This document shows, one piece after another, positions 1 through 9,644 of a stretch of 53,682 bases of DNA (position 1 is the stretch's first letter; every line of letters begins with the position of its first letter). Both the position numbers and the translations under genes were made by a program. The notes below the pieces were generated by a model, which did no database searches, was not told the DNA's origin, and saw nothing but the letters and a program-made list of their open reading frames with translations. Origin of the DNA: Planctomycetota bacterium (lineage in GTDB: Bacteria; Planctomycetota; Planctomycetia; Gemmatales; Gemmataceae); contig JAKOSN010000225.1 of NCBI GenBank assembly GCA_029777335.1, positions 1 to 53,682 on the forward strand, read 5' to 3'.

Positions 1-1344
1 CTCTCCGATCGCACAGGGCGCTTCCGAGTGGAGATGCACCCGGGGGAGGAGCGGCGCTTGACCGGGTGGAAAGAGGGCTACCTGATCGGCGGCATCACTC
101 CCGGGCGCGCTCCTCTGCGCTTGACGCTTGAGCCCTTGCCTGCCGAGGATAATCCGGAGTATCACTGGGTTGATCCGGATCCCGATCCCGCGGAACCGCA
201 CAACTGCGCCAACTGCCATCGCGCCCTCCACGCGGAATGGGCCGAGGGCGGACATGCGCGGTCGGCGCGCGGTCGGCGTTTTCAGAATCTCTATGCCGGA
301 ACCACCTGGTCGGGGAAGAGCAAGGCGGGGTGGAGCCTCCTCGACGAACATCCTCTTGGCGCGGCGGTCTGCGCCTCCTGCCATGCGCCCGCGCTGGAGC
401 CCGGCGATCCGGCCCAGTTCGACCTCACACAAATTGGCGGGACCGCTGCGAAGGGCGTGCACTGCGACTACTGCCACAAGATTAGCGGGCTCGGCGCCGG
501 GAACTTTGGGCTTACCCATGGGCGCTACATGCTCCAATTGCTTCGCCCGCAGGAAGGGCAACTCTTCTTTGGTCCGCTGGATGATGTGGACCGTGGTGAG
601 GACAGCTATTCTCCCCTGTACCGAGAGAGCCGTTACTGTGCCGCCTGCCACGAGGGGGTTGTCTTTGGGGTGCACGTTTACAGCACTTACAGCGAATGGC
701 GCGCCAGTCCCGCGGCGCGCCAGGGGCAGCAGTGCCAGGATTGTCACATGAAACCCACGGGGCACAGGACCAACATCGCCCCGGGGCATGGGGGAGTGAC
801 GCGTGCGCCCCACACCCTGGGGAATCATCGCTTCTTCGCTGGCAGTCAGGCCGAGATGCTTCAGCAGGCTCTCCAGGTGGATGTTGGTTTTGATCGACAG
901 GGAACGAGCGTTGAGGCTCGGGTTCAAATCCGAACCAAACAGGTGGGCCATCGCATTCCCACCGGATTCATCGATCGGCAGCTCCTTCTCCTCGTTACCG
1001 GCGCGGCGGAGAACCAGGTGCCTCTGCGACCGTTGCAGGGGCCGCTCCTGCCAGCCGAGGCGGGCGTTGCCTTGCAGGGCACCCCCGGAAAACTCTTTGC
1101 CCGAATTCTGAAGGACGAGCAAGGCCGCAGTCCGGCGCCCTTCTGGCGCGTCGCCTCGGACCCAATCGACACGCGACTGCGGCCCGAGGAAACCGAGACC
1201 TTCCGTTATGTCTTCCCTGCCACGCTCCGCACCGTGCGCATTCGACTGGTGCATCGTCGCTTCTGGGATGAAACCACGCGCAGCAAGGGGTGGCCCGATT
1301 CGGATCTGGTGGTGCTGGATCGATCGTTTCCGAGCGCCCCATGA
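1..1344 (+). CDS. Multihaem c-type cytochrome, 5'-truncated by window edge
   Basis: The frame is open from the first base of the window, so the true start and any signal peptide lie upstream; the in-frame GTG at 28 is not a convincing start. Counting from that GTG, five CxxCH haem-attachment motifs are visible at about residues 60-64 (CANCH), 115-119 (CASCH), 146-150 (CDYCH), 204-208 (CAACH) and 236-240 (CQDCH). Further His residues could act as distal ligands. The last 200 residues have no haem motif and look beta-rich. This resembles the cytochrome c554-type multihaem proteins common in planctomycetes, which are exported and carry electrons in the periplasm. The redox partner is unknown and no oxidoreductase gene is visible downstream. 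The family call is firm; the exact role is not. Confidence 0.85.
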   Translation, partial: LSDRTGRFRVEMHPGEERRLTGWKEGYLIGGITPGRAPLRLTLEPLPAEDNPEYHWVDPDPDPAEPHNCANCHRALHAEWAEGGHARSARGRRFQNLYAGTTWSGKSKAGWSLLDEHPLGAAVCASCHAPALEPGDPAQFDLTQIGGTAAKGVHCDYCHKISGLGAGNFGLTHGRYMLQLLRPQEGQLFFGPLDDVDRGEDSYSPLYRESRYCAACHEGVVFGVHVYSTYSEWRASPAARQGQQCQDCHMKPTGHRTNIAPGHGGVTRAPHTLGNHRFFAGSQAEMLQQALQVDVGFDRQGTSVEARVQIRTKQVGHRIPTGFIDRQLLLLVTGAAENQVPLRPLQGPLLPAEAGVALQGTPGKLFARILKDEQGRSPAPFWRVASDPIDTRLRPEETETFRYVFPATLRTVRIRLVHRRFWDETTRSKGWPDSDLVVLDRSFPSAP

Positions 1345-1469
1345 GTGAGAATCCCGAATGGTCCTCTCATTTCTTTCGTTTTTTTCATTGCTCGTCGATG
1401 GCTGAGATCCCGCTGAATATAATAACGGCGGCGGATGAACGACGTGCTCTATGCTCAGGAGGTACGACG

Positions 1470-1850
1470 ATGATGCCAGCACTTCGAGGACTCTTGGTGG
1501 GGGTCGCGGCTCTGGCAATGATGGGGCTTCTCCCCGAGCGGAGTAATGCCCAGATCCTGACGCTGACCACTCCACGGATGATCAGCACTTACTATCCGCC
1601 ATCGGCTGCTTCGGTTGTGTATTACCCGCGGTTGAGTTACTACCCGACCTTCGCGACGCCTTCGGTGGTGTACGCCAATCCGTACACAACCTACGGCACC
1701 CCCATGCTGAGCTACTACGGCCCCTCTTATGGTTCCTACTACACGCCGCAATTACGGAGCGTCTACAGTTACCCGGCGGTTACCTCCTACTACGGCGGCT
1801 ACCGGAGTGGATACTACGGGGGAGGTTATCATCATCACCACCGCCGCTGA
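1470..1850 (+). CDS. Secreted Tyr/Ser/Gly-rich small protein
   Basis: A 126-residue protein. I chose the ATG at 1470 because a clear AGGAGG ribosome-binding site lies just upstream (about 1457-1462) and a signal peptide follows at once: hydrophobic residues about 6-22, with likely cleavage after SNA. The frame is open further upstream to 1290, but that part overlaps the cytochrome gene and has no ribosome-binding site. The mature part is full of YY pairs, Pro, Ser and Gly, and ends in a run of four His and two Arg. I recognise no enzymatic domain. Low-complexity exported Tyr-rich proteins are frequent in planctomycetes and may be surface or matrix proteins; that role is inference. The tail His cluster could bind metal. 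Confidence 0.7.
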   Translation: MMPALRGLLVGVAALAMMGLLPERSNAQILTLTTPRMISTYYPPSAASVVYYPRLSYYPTFATPSVVYANPYTTYGTPMLSYYGPSYGSYYTPQLRSVYSYPAVTSYYGGYRSGYYGGGYHHHHRR

Positions 1851-2046
1851 GAGCTAAGAGACAGCGAACCCACCGTGACATGCCCCAGGATGTTGCGGTG
1901 GATTCGCTTTGATGCCGAGATCCGATCCAGACAATAGTGCCCATCCACCTCGAATGGCCCAGGGAAGAGCCCGCCACTTGGTTCATCCGCCTTCTGGGGG
2001 TTCGCCAGTCTCTTCGATACTGGCCCAGGAAATCAGGGGTGCGGTC

Positions 2047-2643
2047 ATGCCCACAGCACACATTCACGCCCCTTCCATCCTTCTGCGCCCTGTGCGCTCC
2101 CTGGTTTTGCTGCTCATCCTGGGTTGGCTCTCCGGGTGTAGCAACCCCGCACCGTCTGGCTCATCAGGAGGAACCGTCATGTCACTCCAGCTCACCAGCA
2201 GCGCCTTCAAGGAAGGCGCAACCGTGCCACAAGAATACACCGCCGATGGCAAGGATGTCTCCCCGTCTCTGCGCTGGTCCGCTTCCCCCGCCGGGACAAA
2301 CAGTCTCGCGCTTATCTGCGACGATCCCGATGCCCCGCGCGGCACCTGGGTTCACTGGGTGCTTTACAATCTTCCCGCCGAGGTGCAGGAACTGCAGGAA
2401 GGGGTCCCCCCTGAAAAGACGCTCGCGAACGGCGCACGCCAGGGGAAGAACGATTTTGGCAACATCGGCTATGGCGGACCATCCCCGCCACGAGGGAAAC
2501 CGCATCGCTACTTCTTCAAACTGTACGCGCTCGATACCACCCTCGATCTGCCAGTGGGCGCAACCAAGGCGCAGCTGGTCTCCGCCATGGAGGGCCACAT
2601 TCTGGCTCAGGGGCAATTGATGGGACAGTATGGACGCCGTTAA
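2047..2643 (+). CDS. YbhB/YbcL-type PEBP-family lipoprotein
   Basis: A 198-residue phosphatidylethanolamine-binding protein (Raf-kinase-inhibitor-like) homologue. The start at 2047 gives a lipoprotein signal peptide with lipobox LSGC near residues 28-31; the frame is open upstream to 1909, but that part does not look like protein. The PEBP core follows, with the DPDAP ligand-pocket motif, a WVHWVLYNLP segment and the later GKPHRYFFKLYALD block, all typical of bacterial YbhB/YbcL proteins. The family binds small anionic or phospholipid-like ligands; the physiological ligand of bacterial members is largely unknown. It would be anchored in a membrane facing the periplasm. It converges on the DUF1559 gene with only 12 bases between stops, so termination must be shared or overlapping. 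Confidence 0.85.
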   Translation: MPTAHIHAPSILLRPVRSLVLLLILGWLSGCSNPAPSGSSGGTVMSLQLTSSAFKEGATVPQEYTADGKDVSPSLRWSASPAGTNSLALICDDPDAPRGTWVHWVLYNLPAEVQELQEGVPPEKTLANGARQGKNDFGNIGYGGPSPPRGKPHRYFFKLYALDTTLDLPVGATKAQLVSAMEGHILAQGQLMGQYGRR

Positions 2644-2655
2644 CGCCATCGTGGA

Positions 2656-3522
2656 TCAGAGATCACTGTTGCTGAAGGGAAGACCGTCATTGCGGACACA
2701 GGCCCGCATAAACATCGCCGGGGATACGCCATAGCTGATCATGCGAACGGACCCATCGGCGAAGACAAACTGGCAGCCCCCCGTGTGGGACGAGCCAAAC
2801 CGCGTTGAGGCATTGGTCGAGGCGGAGTGATAGTCCGGGGTCGGGGCCAGCCACGTCCCTGCGCTCGGCTGCGCAATCCGATAAAGATCATAATCCCCAT
2901 TCCACCCGGCGTTGAAGTGCGTTTCATTGTCGTCGATGTTGGTCCCCAGCTTGTCCAGATTCAACTGTTTCTCACCCACCATGATGGTGTTGGAGGTGCC
3001 GTCTGGGATTCCAGTCAGCGTCACGCGGAGAGCGGATCCCCCACGCACCACCACGCCATTGGAGCCGTTGCTGCCAATGGTTCCCCCACAGCCGGCATAG
3101 TCGGTGCGCGTGGTGTTGTTGTACACGGTCGGCGGACGTCGCGTTGGGCAGTAGTAGATCTTCACCGGTGTGCGGAAGATCACCCGGTAATCGGCCTCGC
3201 GATACAGATTCTCTTGCTCGATGTAGGGAAGGATCTGATAGGTCCAGCTCCACTCGTCGCGCTTGGTGACGCTGGCCGCGGCGGCCGAGGGGGCATTGTA
3301 TCCGCCATGAGGAAAGGCCCCCTGGTTGTCGTGAAAGGTGTGAAACGCCAGCCCCATCTGTTTGAGATGATTGCTGCACTGCATGCGCGCCGCCGCCTCG
3401 CGCACCTTCTGAACTGCCGGGAGTAACAACCCGAGCAGGATGGCAATGATGGCAATCACCACCAGCAATTCAATCAGCGTGAATCCAACCCGGGAACCGA
3501 TTTTCTTGATGAGAGGATTCAT
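2656..3522 (-). CDS. DUF1559 domain protein with type IV pilin-like N terminus
   Basis: A 288-residue protein. The start at 3522 is supported by a GGGAG site upstream and by a type III (prepilin) signal: a short basic leader, then GFTLIELLVV and a hydrophobic helix, the substrate pattern of prepilin peptidase. The remainder is the DUF1559 domain, ending in the family's C-terminal HTGGCQFVFADGSVR box (an H-X9-DG motif). Such proteins are massively amplified in planctomycetes; they are thought to be pseudopilin-like surface or secretion components, but no role is proven. It stands alone, with no pilus or secretion genes beside it. The 200 bases upstream contain a separate perfect hairpin. Confidence 0.93.
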   Translation of the reverse strand: MNPLIKKIGSRVGFTLIELLVVIAIIAILLGLLLPAVQKVREAAARMQCSNHLKQMGLAFHTFHDNQGAFPHGGYNAPSAAAASVTKRDEWSWTYQILPYIEQENLYREADYRVIFRTPVKIYYCPTRRPPTVYNNTTRTDYAGCGGTIGSNGSNGVVVRGGSALRVTLTGIPDGTSNTIMVGEKQLNLDKLGTNIDDNETHFNAGWNGDYDLYRIAQPSAGTWLAPTPDYHSASTNASTRFGSSHTGGCQFVFADGSVRMISYGVSPAMFMRACVRNDGLPFSNSDL

Positions 3523-3602
3523 GACGACTCTCCCGAAAGAAAGGAGAAAGCTAAAAAAACTGTAACGGGAGAATCGTGCAGATGCAACGAGAAGCCCCAC
3601 CG

Positions 3603-3627
3603 GTGCTGGGGTTTTTCTCCCCAGCAC
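3603..3627. other. Perfect 9-bp hairpin in intergenic region
   Basis: GTGCTGGGG at 3603-3611 is exactly complementary to CCCCAGCAC at 3619-3627, with a 7-base T-rich loop. It lies between the end of the S9 peptidase gene and the start of the DUF1559 gene, both minus strand. No clear T-tract follows on either strand, so it is not a textbook intrinsic terminator. It may still end the S9 transcript or sit in the DUF1559 leader. Confidence 0.4.
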
Positions 3628-3724
3628 GCAGATGGTAACTTCTGTAGGTGCTGTGTCGTTTACGCGGAAAGAATCGGGTGGAGAGGTGGGCGTGGTTAAG
3701 TGGTTCGGACGCGTCTTCTCAGAA

Positions 3725-5782
3725 TTAAGGCGCGGTCCGGGGACGCCCCAGGATGTAACGATCGAACCACGCCACATCCCATTCCATCTTGGCGCGCCGA
3801 CTATTCGCCTTGGAGAGCCCGTGTGCTTCTCCCGTGTAGATCACCAACTCCGTCGGCACCTTCACATATTCCTTCAGAGCCCGGTGCAGCATGCGGCTGT
3901 GGCCTGGGGGACAGCGTTCATCGTTGCTCCCCACGTGAATGAGGGTCGGTGTGCGAATCTTGTTCAGATTGTAGGTGGGCGAGGTTTTACGGTAGATGTC
4001 GGGTTTGTCCCAGGGGAGCCCCTGTTTCAGGGCGATCACATAGGCCGGTTCGTCATTGGTGCCCCACTCGAGCACGGTGTCGACAATCCCGGCGCCGCTG
4101 CTGGCGGCCTTGAAGAGCGTGGTTTTGGTGAGCAGGCAATTGGTGAGGTAACCGCCATTGCTCCACCCCATCACGCCCAGGCGATCCTTGTCGGCATAGC
4201 CTTCCTCGACCATCGCCTCGACGCCTTTCAGGATGTCCTCGACCTCGATGTCATTCTCCCGCCCCAGGAGATCGGTCAGAAACTTGTCGCCATACCCCGT
4301 GGAGCCGCGGTAATTGGGGCTCAGAACCGCATAGCCGCGCGAAGGCAACAGGGTACGCCCCGAGATGCTGAAATCCAGGCGATAGTAACTCGCGCTCGTC
4401 GGTCCCCCGTGGAGTTCCACCACCAGAGGCACGCGCTGGCCGGACCGCCAATCGGGAGGTAACTCCAGAATCCCCTCGACCTGATCGCCCCGTGCCCCTT
4501 TCCACGTCACAATGCGAAACTGAGGAAGTTTCCAGGTATCGGCACGGGGGTTGAGGTTGAGCAGACGTCGCGCTTTGCGGTTTTGCTCGAGAACGTACAG
4601 ATCAGGGAGATGTGTGGTGTCGTTGAGCACCAGGGCGGCCTGCTCGCCATTGGCCGAGAGAGTGAAGGCATCAACGACCACGTCGCCTGGCGTCAGTTCC
4701 TTCACGGGGCCCTGGCGCACGGAGCGCACACTGGTGGCGCAGCAGAGCCGCACGCGCGCTTTTTCCTCGCCCAGAAAACAGAGATCCTGTGCATTGCGCC
4801 ATTGCAAGACGCTGCCGTAGCCCCGCACGGAGAGCTGACCCTCGCGGCGTGGCACGCGCATGGTGCGCGGCGTGTCGCCGTTCAGATCGGCCACGATGAT
4901 CTCCGCCGGATAGCCATCGAAGATCACATTGAACGCCAATGCTTTGCTATCGGTGGACCAGGCAATTCGCTCCAGCCAACCGTAGGGAGAGAGTTGTTCC
5001 ACCCGCCAGAGTTTGTCGGGGAGTGGTTGGATCTTGCGCCCCAGGACGTCGGCCACATCCACCCGCGATTGTCCTTCGAGACTGACCACCTTGTCATCGG
5101 GGGTGGTGATCAGCGCCAGGCGGCGGGCGTCTGGGGCCAGGGCAAATTCGCGGATGTAGCGTTTCTCGTCGATCACTTTTTCGATCTTGTTCGTCCCCAG
5201 ATCGAGTCGCCAGATCTGCGACACCCTGGTGTTTCCATGCCCGTACTCGATCCCCTTGTTGAACTTCTCCTTCAGATCGCGCCATTCCTCGTCGAGATGC
5301 GGAACATCGACCTGGTAGTACAGCGCCCGGCCATCGCTACTGACAGCAAATCCCTGGATGTCCGAGTTTGCGCGCGTGAGCGCCTCGGGATCGCCCCCGC
5401 GGGCAGCAATGCGCCAGACCTGCTGCACCCCGTTGAGCGGAGGTTTGGTCTCCCCGCGCGACCGCCGATTGGCGAAGTAGATCCAGCGACTATCGCTGCT
5501 CCACTGCATCAGCGAGGAACTGGTCGGACGAACCGAACCCAGACGCTTGATGGTGCCATCGCTGGTGGAGGCGACACACAGATCGGTCTGCCGGTCCTCG
5601 CTCCCCTTGGGCCAGCTGGCTTCCAGGTAGGCGATCGATTTGCCATCCGGAGAGATTACCGAACCGAGAATAAAGACCTGGCTGAAATAATCCTCCACAC
5701 CAATCGTTTGGGTGCGACGGGCGGGCTGAGCCTGCGCTGCGGATGCCAACACCAGCAGGAGGAGGACAGAAACGCGCCGCAT
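3725..5782 (-). CDS. Secreted S9 family (prolyl oligopeptidase-like) serine peptidase
   Basis: A 685-residue exported peptidase. A signal peptide (hydrophobic residues about 5-18, AQA-like cleavage) follows the ATG at 5782, which has a GGAAGG site upstream. The N-terminal two-thirds has beta-propeller repeats of the TolB/WD type (for example SPDGKSIAYLEASW). The C-terminal third is an alpha/beta hydrolase: nucleophile Ser541 in GWSNGG, Asp621 in SNDERCP and His654 in GEAHG complete the triad. This matches dipeptidyl- or acylaminoacyl-peptidases of family S9, which cleave short peptides, probably in the periplasm for nutrition. It is the last gene of a minus-strand series, 84 bases after the desaturase; shared transcription is possible but unproven. 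Confidence 0.93.
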   Translation of the reverse strand: MRRVSVLLLLVLASAAQAQPARRTQTIGVEDYFSQVFILGSVISPDGKSIAYLEASWPKGSEDRQTDLCVASTSDGTIKRLGSVRPTSSSLMQWSSDSRWIYFANRRSRGETKPPLNGVQQVWRIAARGGDPEALTRANSDIQGFAVSSDGRALYYQVDVPHLDEEWRDLKEKFNKGIEYGHGNTRVSQIWRLDLGTNKIEKVIDEKRYIREFALAPDARRLALITTPDDKVVSLEGQSRVDVADVLGRKIQPLPDKLWRVEQLSPYGWLERIAWSTDSKALAFNVIFDGYPAEIIVADLNGDTPRTMRVPRREGQLSVRGYGSVLQWRNAQDLCFLGEEKARVRLCCATSVRSVRQGPVKELTPGDVVVDAFTLSANGEQAALVLNDTTHLPDLYVLEQNRKARRLLNLNPRADTWKLPQFRIVTWKGARGDQVEGILELPPDWRSGQRVPLVVELHGGPTSASYYRLDFSISGRTLLPSRGYAVLSPNYRGSTGYGDKFLTDLLGRENDIEVEDILKGVEAMVEEGYADKDRLGVMGWSNGGYLTNCLLTKTTLFKAASSGAGIVDTVLEWGTNDEPAYVIALKQGLPWDKPDIYRKTSPTYNLNKIRTPTLIHVGSNDERCPPGHSRMLHRALKEYVKVPTELVIYTGEAHGLSKANSRRAKMEWDVAWFDRYILGRPRTAP

Positions 5783-5866
5783 AACCCCGCCTTCCGCGCT
5801 CAGTGGAGATGATCGGGCGATCCCTAGTGTATTCTATGTCGCACCTGGGAGTCCTCACCAGAGTTT

Positions 5867-6889
5867 TCAGCAGACCGCACGAGGAACCAGTTCGCCCGTG
5901 CAAGTGGGGGCAGTCGCCGTGGGGGGGGCGTCTCGTCGTCCGCTCCCAGCGCCAGCCCCCTCCGAGGCGGGGAGCAAGGCGCCTCGTGCTGTCAGGGTTG
6001 GCGCTGGGGCCTTCTTCTTTTCGGTGGGGTTCAGCCGACGCCGAGCAAGGATGGCCGCGGAGGGGGTGCGCAGAGCGCGTACCAGGCCGACACAGGCCAG
6101 CAGTCGCAGCACGGTGTAGGTCCCATCCACCTCCCACCAGTAAAACCCCAGCCGGGCCGACGCCTGGTAGTGATGGTGATTATTGTGCCAGCCCTCGCCC
6201 ATCGCCAGAATAGCGAGCAGAAAGCTGTTGCGGCTACTATCCCCCGTGTTGTAACGCCGGAATCCCAGCGAATGATTGAACGCATCGAGCATCGCCATCA
6301 GGTGAAACAGCAGGACCGACGACAGGCAGAACCCGACCAGGAGGGTGGGGACTCCGCCCAGGCAGAGCATCAGCAACGCCGCCAGCGCGGGCGGAAGGAG
6401 CCAGTAGCGATTGAGCCAGCGCAGCTCGGGATAACGCTCCAGGTCGGGGATCAACTGGTAGTTGGTTTGTCGATAGCGCCCCGAAATCAGCCAGCCCAGA
6501 TAGCTCCACCAGAAGCCCGTCTCGGGAGTGAACACATCGGTCTCGGTATCGGAATGGCGATGATGGTGGCGATGAAGGGCAACCCACCACAACGGCCCGC
6601 CGCGCAGGGCCAGACATCCACCTGCCGCCAGGAGAAATTGCATCCAGCGACTGGTCTTGAAGGCGTGGTGGGCCAAATAGCGGTGATACCCGGCACTGAT
6701 GCAGAAACCGCGGACCTGCAGAAACGCCAGAGCAATCAGCCCATCGATCAGGGTGAACTCACACCAGAAACACCCCAGGGCGCCGAGGTGTATGAGCAGA
6801 TACAGCAAGAGCATACCCCGCTGACCGCCCCCCTCGCAGGGCCCCTGGCGAACAAGGGGGGCTCGAGGGGGTGCAGCGTGCGTGGCCAT
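5867..6889 (-). CDS. Acyl-CoA/fatty-acid desaturase (membrane di-iron type)
   Basis: A 340-residue integral membrane desaturase. I placed the start at 6889 because a near-perfect AAGGAGGT site lies five bases upstream; the open frame extends 26 codons further without such a site. The three His boxes that bind the di-iron centre are all present: HRYLAHH, HRHHHRH and HNNHH (the last in EGWHNNHHHYQ). Hydrophobic segments lie before and between them, as in delta-9 acyl-lipid/acyl-CoA desaturases. The enzyme introduces a cis double bond into saturated acyl chains using O2 and an electron donor, so it implies an aerobic lifestyle and membrane-fluidity control. The C-terminal 40 residues are Ala/Pro/Arg-rich and look disordered. 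It follows the FHA-ABC transporter gene after a 139-base gap. Confidence 0.93.
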   Translation of the reverse strand: MATHAAPPRAPLVRQGPCEGGGQRGMLLLYLLIHLGALGCFWCEFTLIDGLIALAFLQVRGFCISAGYHRYLAHHAFKTSRWMQFLLAAGGCLALRGGPLWWVALHRHHHRHSDTETDVFTPETGFWWSYLGWLISGRYRQTNYQLIPDLERYPELRWLNRYWLLPPALAALLMLCLGGVPTLLVGFCLSSVLLFHLMAMLDAFNHSLGFRRYNTGDSSRNSFLLAILAMGEGWHNNHHHYQASARLGFYWWEVDGTYTVLRLLACVGLVRALRTPSAAILARRRLNPTEKKKAPAPTLTARGALLPASEGAGAGSGRRDAPPTATAPTCTGELVPRAVC

Positions 6890-7028
6890 GTCGACCTCCT
6901 TGTCAAGGCTGCCTGGTGGACTCCGGCCAAGAGCCACCTCGCCAGGGAGCGGTGCTTGCCGACACACCGCGGATGATTCTGTCGAAGATAGCCAGGGTGG
7001 CTTCCCCTGACAACCCCGGCTGCCTGGG

Positions 7029-9560
7029 TTAACGCTCCAGAACGTCCTGGCGGCGCAGAAACCAGGCGGTCAACCCCAGCAACACCACCATTTGCACCAC
7101 GATCGCTGCGCCCGCGAGCCAGATGTTGTCGCTGTAGTCGATGTGAAACGGCGAAGTGACTGGCATCTCGGGGACGCCTCGTCTCACCCCCCGATAGCAC
7201 CAGTAAATCGGCGACGTTGCCATCGCCAGCCACAACAGCACTCCCTCCTTGACCATGATCACCCCGCCGCCCAGGATCATCTGCGGGATGAACACATACG
7301 GCAACAGGGCATTGGCCTGGTCGGGAGTGGTGACACAGGCCGAGAGCAACAACCCAAGCGCCACCCCGGACAGGGAGAGGAGCAACAGCAGGCAATATTG
7401 CGGAAGGTAGCTGAGCCGGTATGCGGCCGGAGGGAGGTCATGATGGAGCGCCAGATGCAGCCCTTCCAGCGCTCCATAGATCACCACCATGAGCAGGAGC
7501 GTCTGCACCGCACAGATCACGCTGAGCACGAGAAACTTGCTCGCCAGGTAGGGCACAATCTGGAGATTCACCGCGCGTTCACGGCTGTAGATCGACGATT
7601 CCTTCACAATCTCCTTGGCGGCGTTGCTACAGCCAAACCAGAAGATCGCGATCACAATGATGTACAGCAGCATGTAGGTGTAGGTCGGATTGACCATCAT
7701 GTCGTAGGGCACGACCGGCTGGGGGCTGTCCAGCAAGATATCGATCAGATGCACCCGATCGAACTCCTCCAGGGCGCGCGCCGCACTGATTGGCCCGGTC
7801 GGTCCGGGCACCTGGATACTTTTGAGCAATTGTTGCTCCTCGGGCGTCAACTCGGTCTGATCGTGCACCGTCATGAGAATGCCGCGCAGGCCAAGCAGCG
7901 CTTGCCGTTCCTCGCGCGTCAGATGTCGCGTGGTCGGGATGAGACTCTCATAGGGACGGTCAAAAAAGCCGAGCAGGACGAAGAGCGCGACAATAGGAGC
8001 CTGAAGCAAGAGCAGGCGGACGCTGCGACGGTCACTCAGGATCAACTCGGTGTAGCGGCGCGTGAGTATCTTGAATTGATGCCAGGCTTCCGAGGCCGGG
8101 CGCACCAGTTTCCGCGCACGCTCGGCGGCCTCGGTCAGTTCGTGCAGCCGTTGTGCCAGCAAGGGGAACTTCGACGGCAAGGCGGCAGCCGCTCCTCCCA
8201 GGTTGTTCAGGAACACCTGCAAGCGCGCGGGAAGTTCCGGCACCTCGGGTTCGGGATCGACCTCGTCGGCCAACGTGGGCCGCAACCCCTCTGCCAAGCG
8301 CTTGGCGACATACTCCTCGTAGAGCGACGATTGCCGGAAATCCTGTTCCCATGCCTCCGGAGACTGATCGAGCAGACGATCATACACCTCGCTGACGCGT
8401 TTCACTCCGAAGTAGGCGGGTAATTCGCTGGGGGGACCGTAGAACACCAGCTTGCCGCGGTTGAGCAGCAAGACCAGATGACATTGATCAACATTGTCCA
8501 CATTGTGCGTGATGCAGATCAGCGAGCGTCCTTCGTCGGCGAGTTGCCGGAACAGACGCATCATGCGGGCCTCGGTTCCCGCATCCAGTCCACTGGTGGC
8601 CTCGTCGATGTAGAGCAGGCACGGTCGCGCCAGCAACTCGGCCCCCAGGCTCACGCGCTTGATCTGTCCGCCCGAAAGCTGTCCCACCAGGGTCGAGCGA
8701 TTGGCCACCAGCTCCATCTCACGCAGCACTTCCTCGACCCGGCTATCGCGTTCGCTCTGATCGGTGTCGGTCGGCAGACGGAGCGAGGCGGTATAGGACA
8801 GCGCCCGGTAGACGCTCAACTGGGTGTGGACAATATCCTTCTGGGGCACATAGCCCAGCGATTGCCGGAAATTATCGAAGTGCTGGTAAAAATCCTCGCC
8901 GTTGGCAAGCACCTGTCCCGCTGTCGCGCGCCGACGCCCATTCAGACAATCCATCAAGGTGCTCTTCCCCGAACCACTCGGCCCGAGCAGACAGACAAAC
9001 TCTCCGGGGTCGACGACCAGATTGATGTTATCCAGCAGCTTTCGTTTTTGCCCGCGCCCGACCAGTACCTCCTTTTCCAGCACCCGCGCTTCAAGACGCA
9101 AACTGCGGCTACTGTCGATCGAGTGGATGGTGTTGCCGATCAGCGTGAACAGGAACGGACCGATGCCAACCCGCTGATGTTCACCCAGGAGAATCGGCTG
9201 CGAGATACGTTTGCCGTCCAGGTACAGCCCATTGACACTCCCCAGGTCGGTGAGTTTCAACCCTTCCGGGGTGCGTTCGAGGAGCGCGTGGTAGCGCGAG
9301 ACGGTCGGATGTTGCAGGCAGATATCGCAATCGGGGGCGCGGCCAATCACGAGCTTGGGGTTGATCGCGAACAGCGCATCGAGGGAGGCCGACTGGTGGG
9401 GTTTTTGCACCCGGGTGGCTCGGTGCAGAATCGCCGTCTGACTCAGGGCCGGGGAGGGGGGCCCCGCCACCAGGACCACTGAATCCAGTGCCTGGCCACA
9501 CTGCTGGCAGAAGCGGTTGCTGGGATCGTTGGGCGTGTGGCAGGCAGGGCAGTTTTTCAT
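7029..9560 (-). CDS. ABCG-type ABC transporter with N-terminal zinc ribbon and FHA domain
   Basis: An 843-residue fusion. Residues about 4-22 form a zinc ribbon (CPAC...FCQQCG). Residues about 65-140 are a forkhead-associated domain with IGRAPDCDI, HPTVSRYH and the GSVNGLYLDG block that reads phospho-threonine. Residues about 155-370 are an ABC ATPase: Walker A GPSGSGKS (193-200), signature LSGGQ (295-299) and Walker B LLYIDEATSGLD. The rest is an ABC-2/ABCG membrane domain with several hydrophobic helices. It is thus a half-transporter expected to dimerise; its substrate is unknown. The FHA domain and the Ser/Thr kinase gene just upstream (84 bases apart) suggest phospho-control of transport, which is inference. 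The MTQ-like start at 9560 has an AAAGGT site. Confidence 0.92.
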   Translation of the reverse strand: MKNCPACHTPNDPSNRFCQQCGQALDSVVLVAGPPSPALSQTAILHRATRVQKPHQSASLDALFAINPKLVIGRAPDCDICLQHPTVSRYHALLERTPEGLKLTDLGSVNGLYLDGKRISQPILLGEHQRVGIGPFLFTLIGNTIHSIDSSRSLRLEARVLEKEVLVGRGQKRKLLDNINLVVDPGEFVCLLGPSGSGKSTLMDCLNGRRRATAGQVLANGEDFYQHFDNFRQSLGYVPQKDIVHTQLSVYRALSYTASLRLPTDTDQSERDSRVEEVLREMELVANRSTLVGQLSGGQIKRVSLGAELLARPCLLYIDEATSGLDAGTEARMMRLFRQLADEGRSLICITHNVDNVDQCHLVLLLNRGKLVFYGPPSELPAYFGVKRVSEVYDRLLDQSPEAWEQDFRQSSLYEEYVAKRLAEGLRPTLADEVDPEPEVPELPARLQVFLNNLGGAAAALPSKFPLLAQRLHELTEAAERARKLVRPASEAWHQFKILTRRYTELILSDRRSVRLLLLQAPIVALFVLLGFFDRPYESLIPTTRHLTREERQALLGLRGILMTVHDQTELTPEEQQLLKSIQVPGPTGPISAARALEEFDRVHLIDILLDSPQPVVPYDMMVNPTYTYMLLYIIVIAIFWFGCSNAAKEIVKESSIYSRERAVNLQIVPYLASKFLVLSVICAVQTLLLMVVIYGALEGLHLALHHDLPPAAYRLSYLPQYCLLLLLSLSGVALGLLLSACVTTPDQANALLPYVFIPQMILGGGVIMVKEGVLLWLAMATSPIYWCYRGVRRGVPEMPVTSPFHIDYSDNIWLAGAAIVVQMVVLLGLTAWFLRRQDVLER

Positions 9561-9644
9561 GAGCTGGCGATTACCTTTGCAGACGTGGACAGCCAGGAAC
9601 TCCCTGGCCGCGCTGATCCTTGCCGCTGGCTCTCAGCGAATCCG

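Noticed and set aside
6889..6910. TTGACA beside the desaturase start as a -35 element
   Set aside because: It overlaps the ribosome-binding site and would put a -10 inside the gene.
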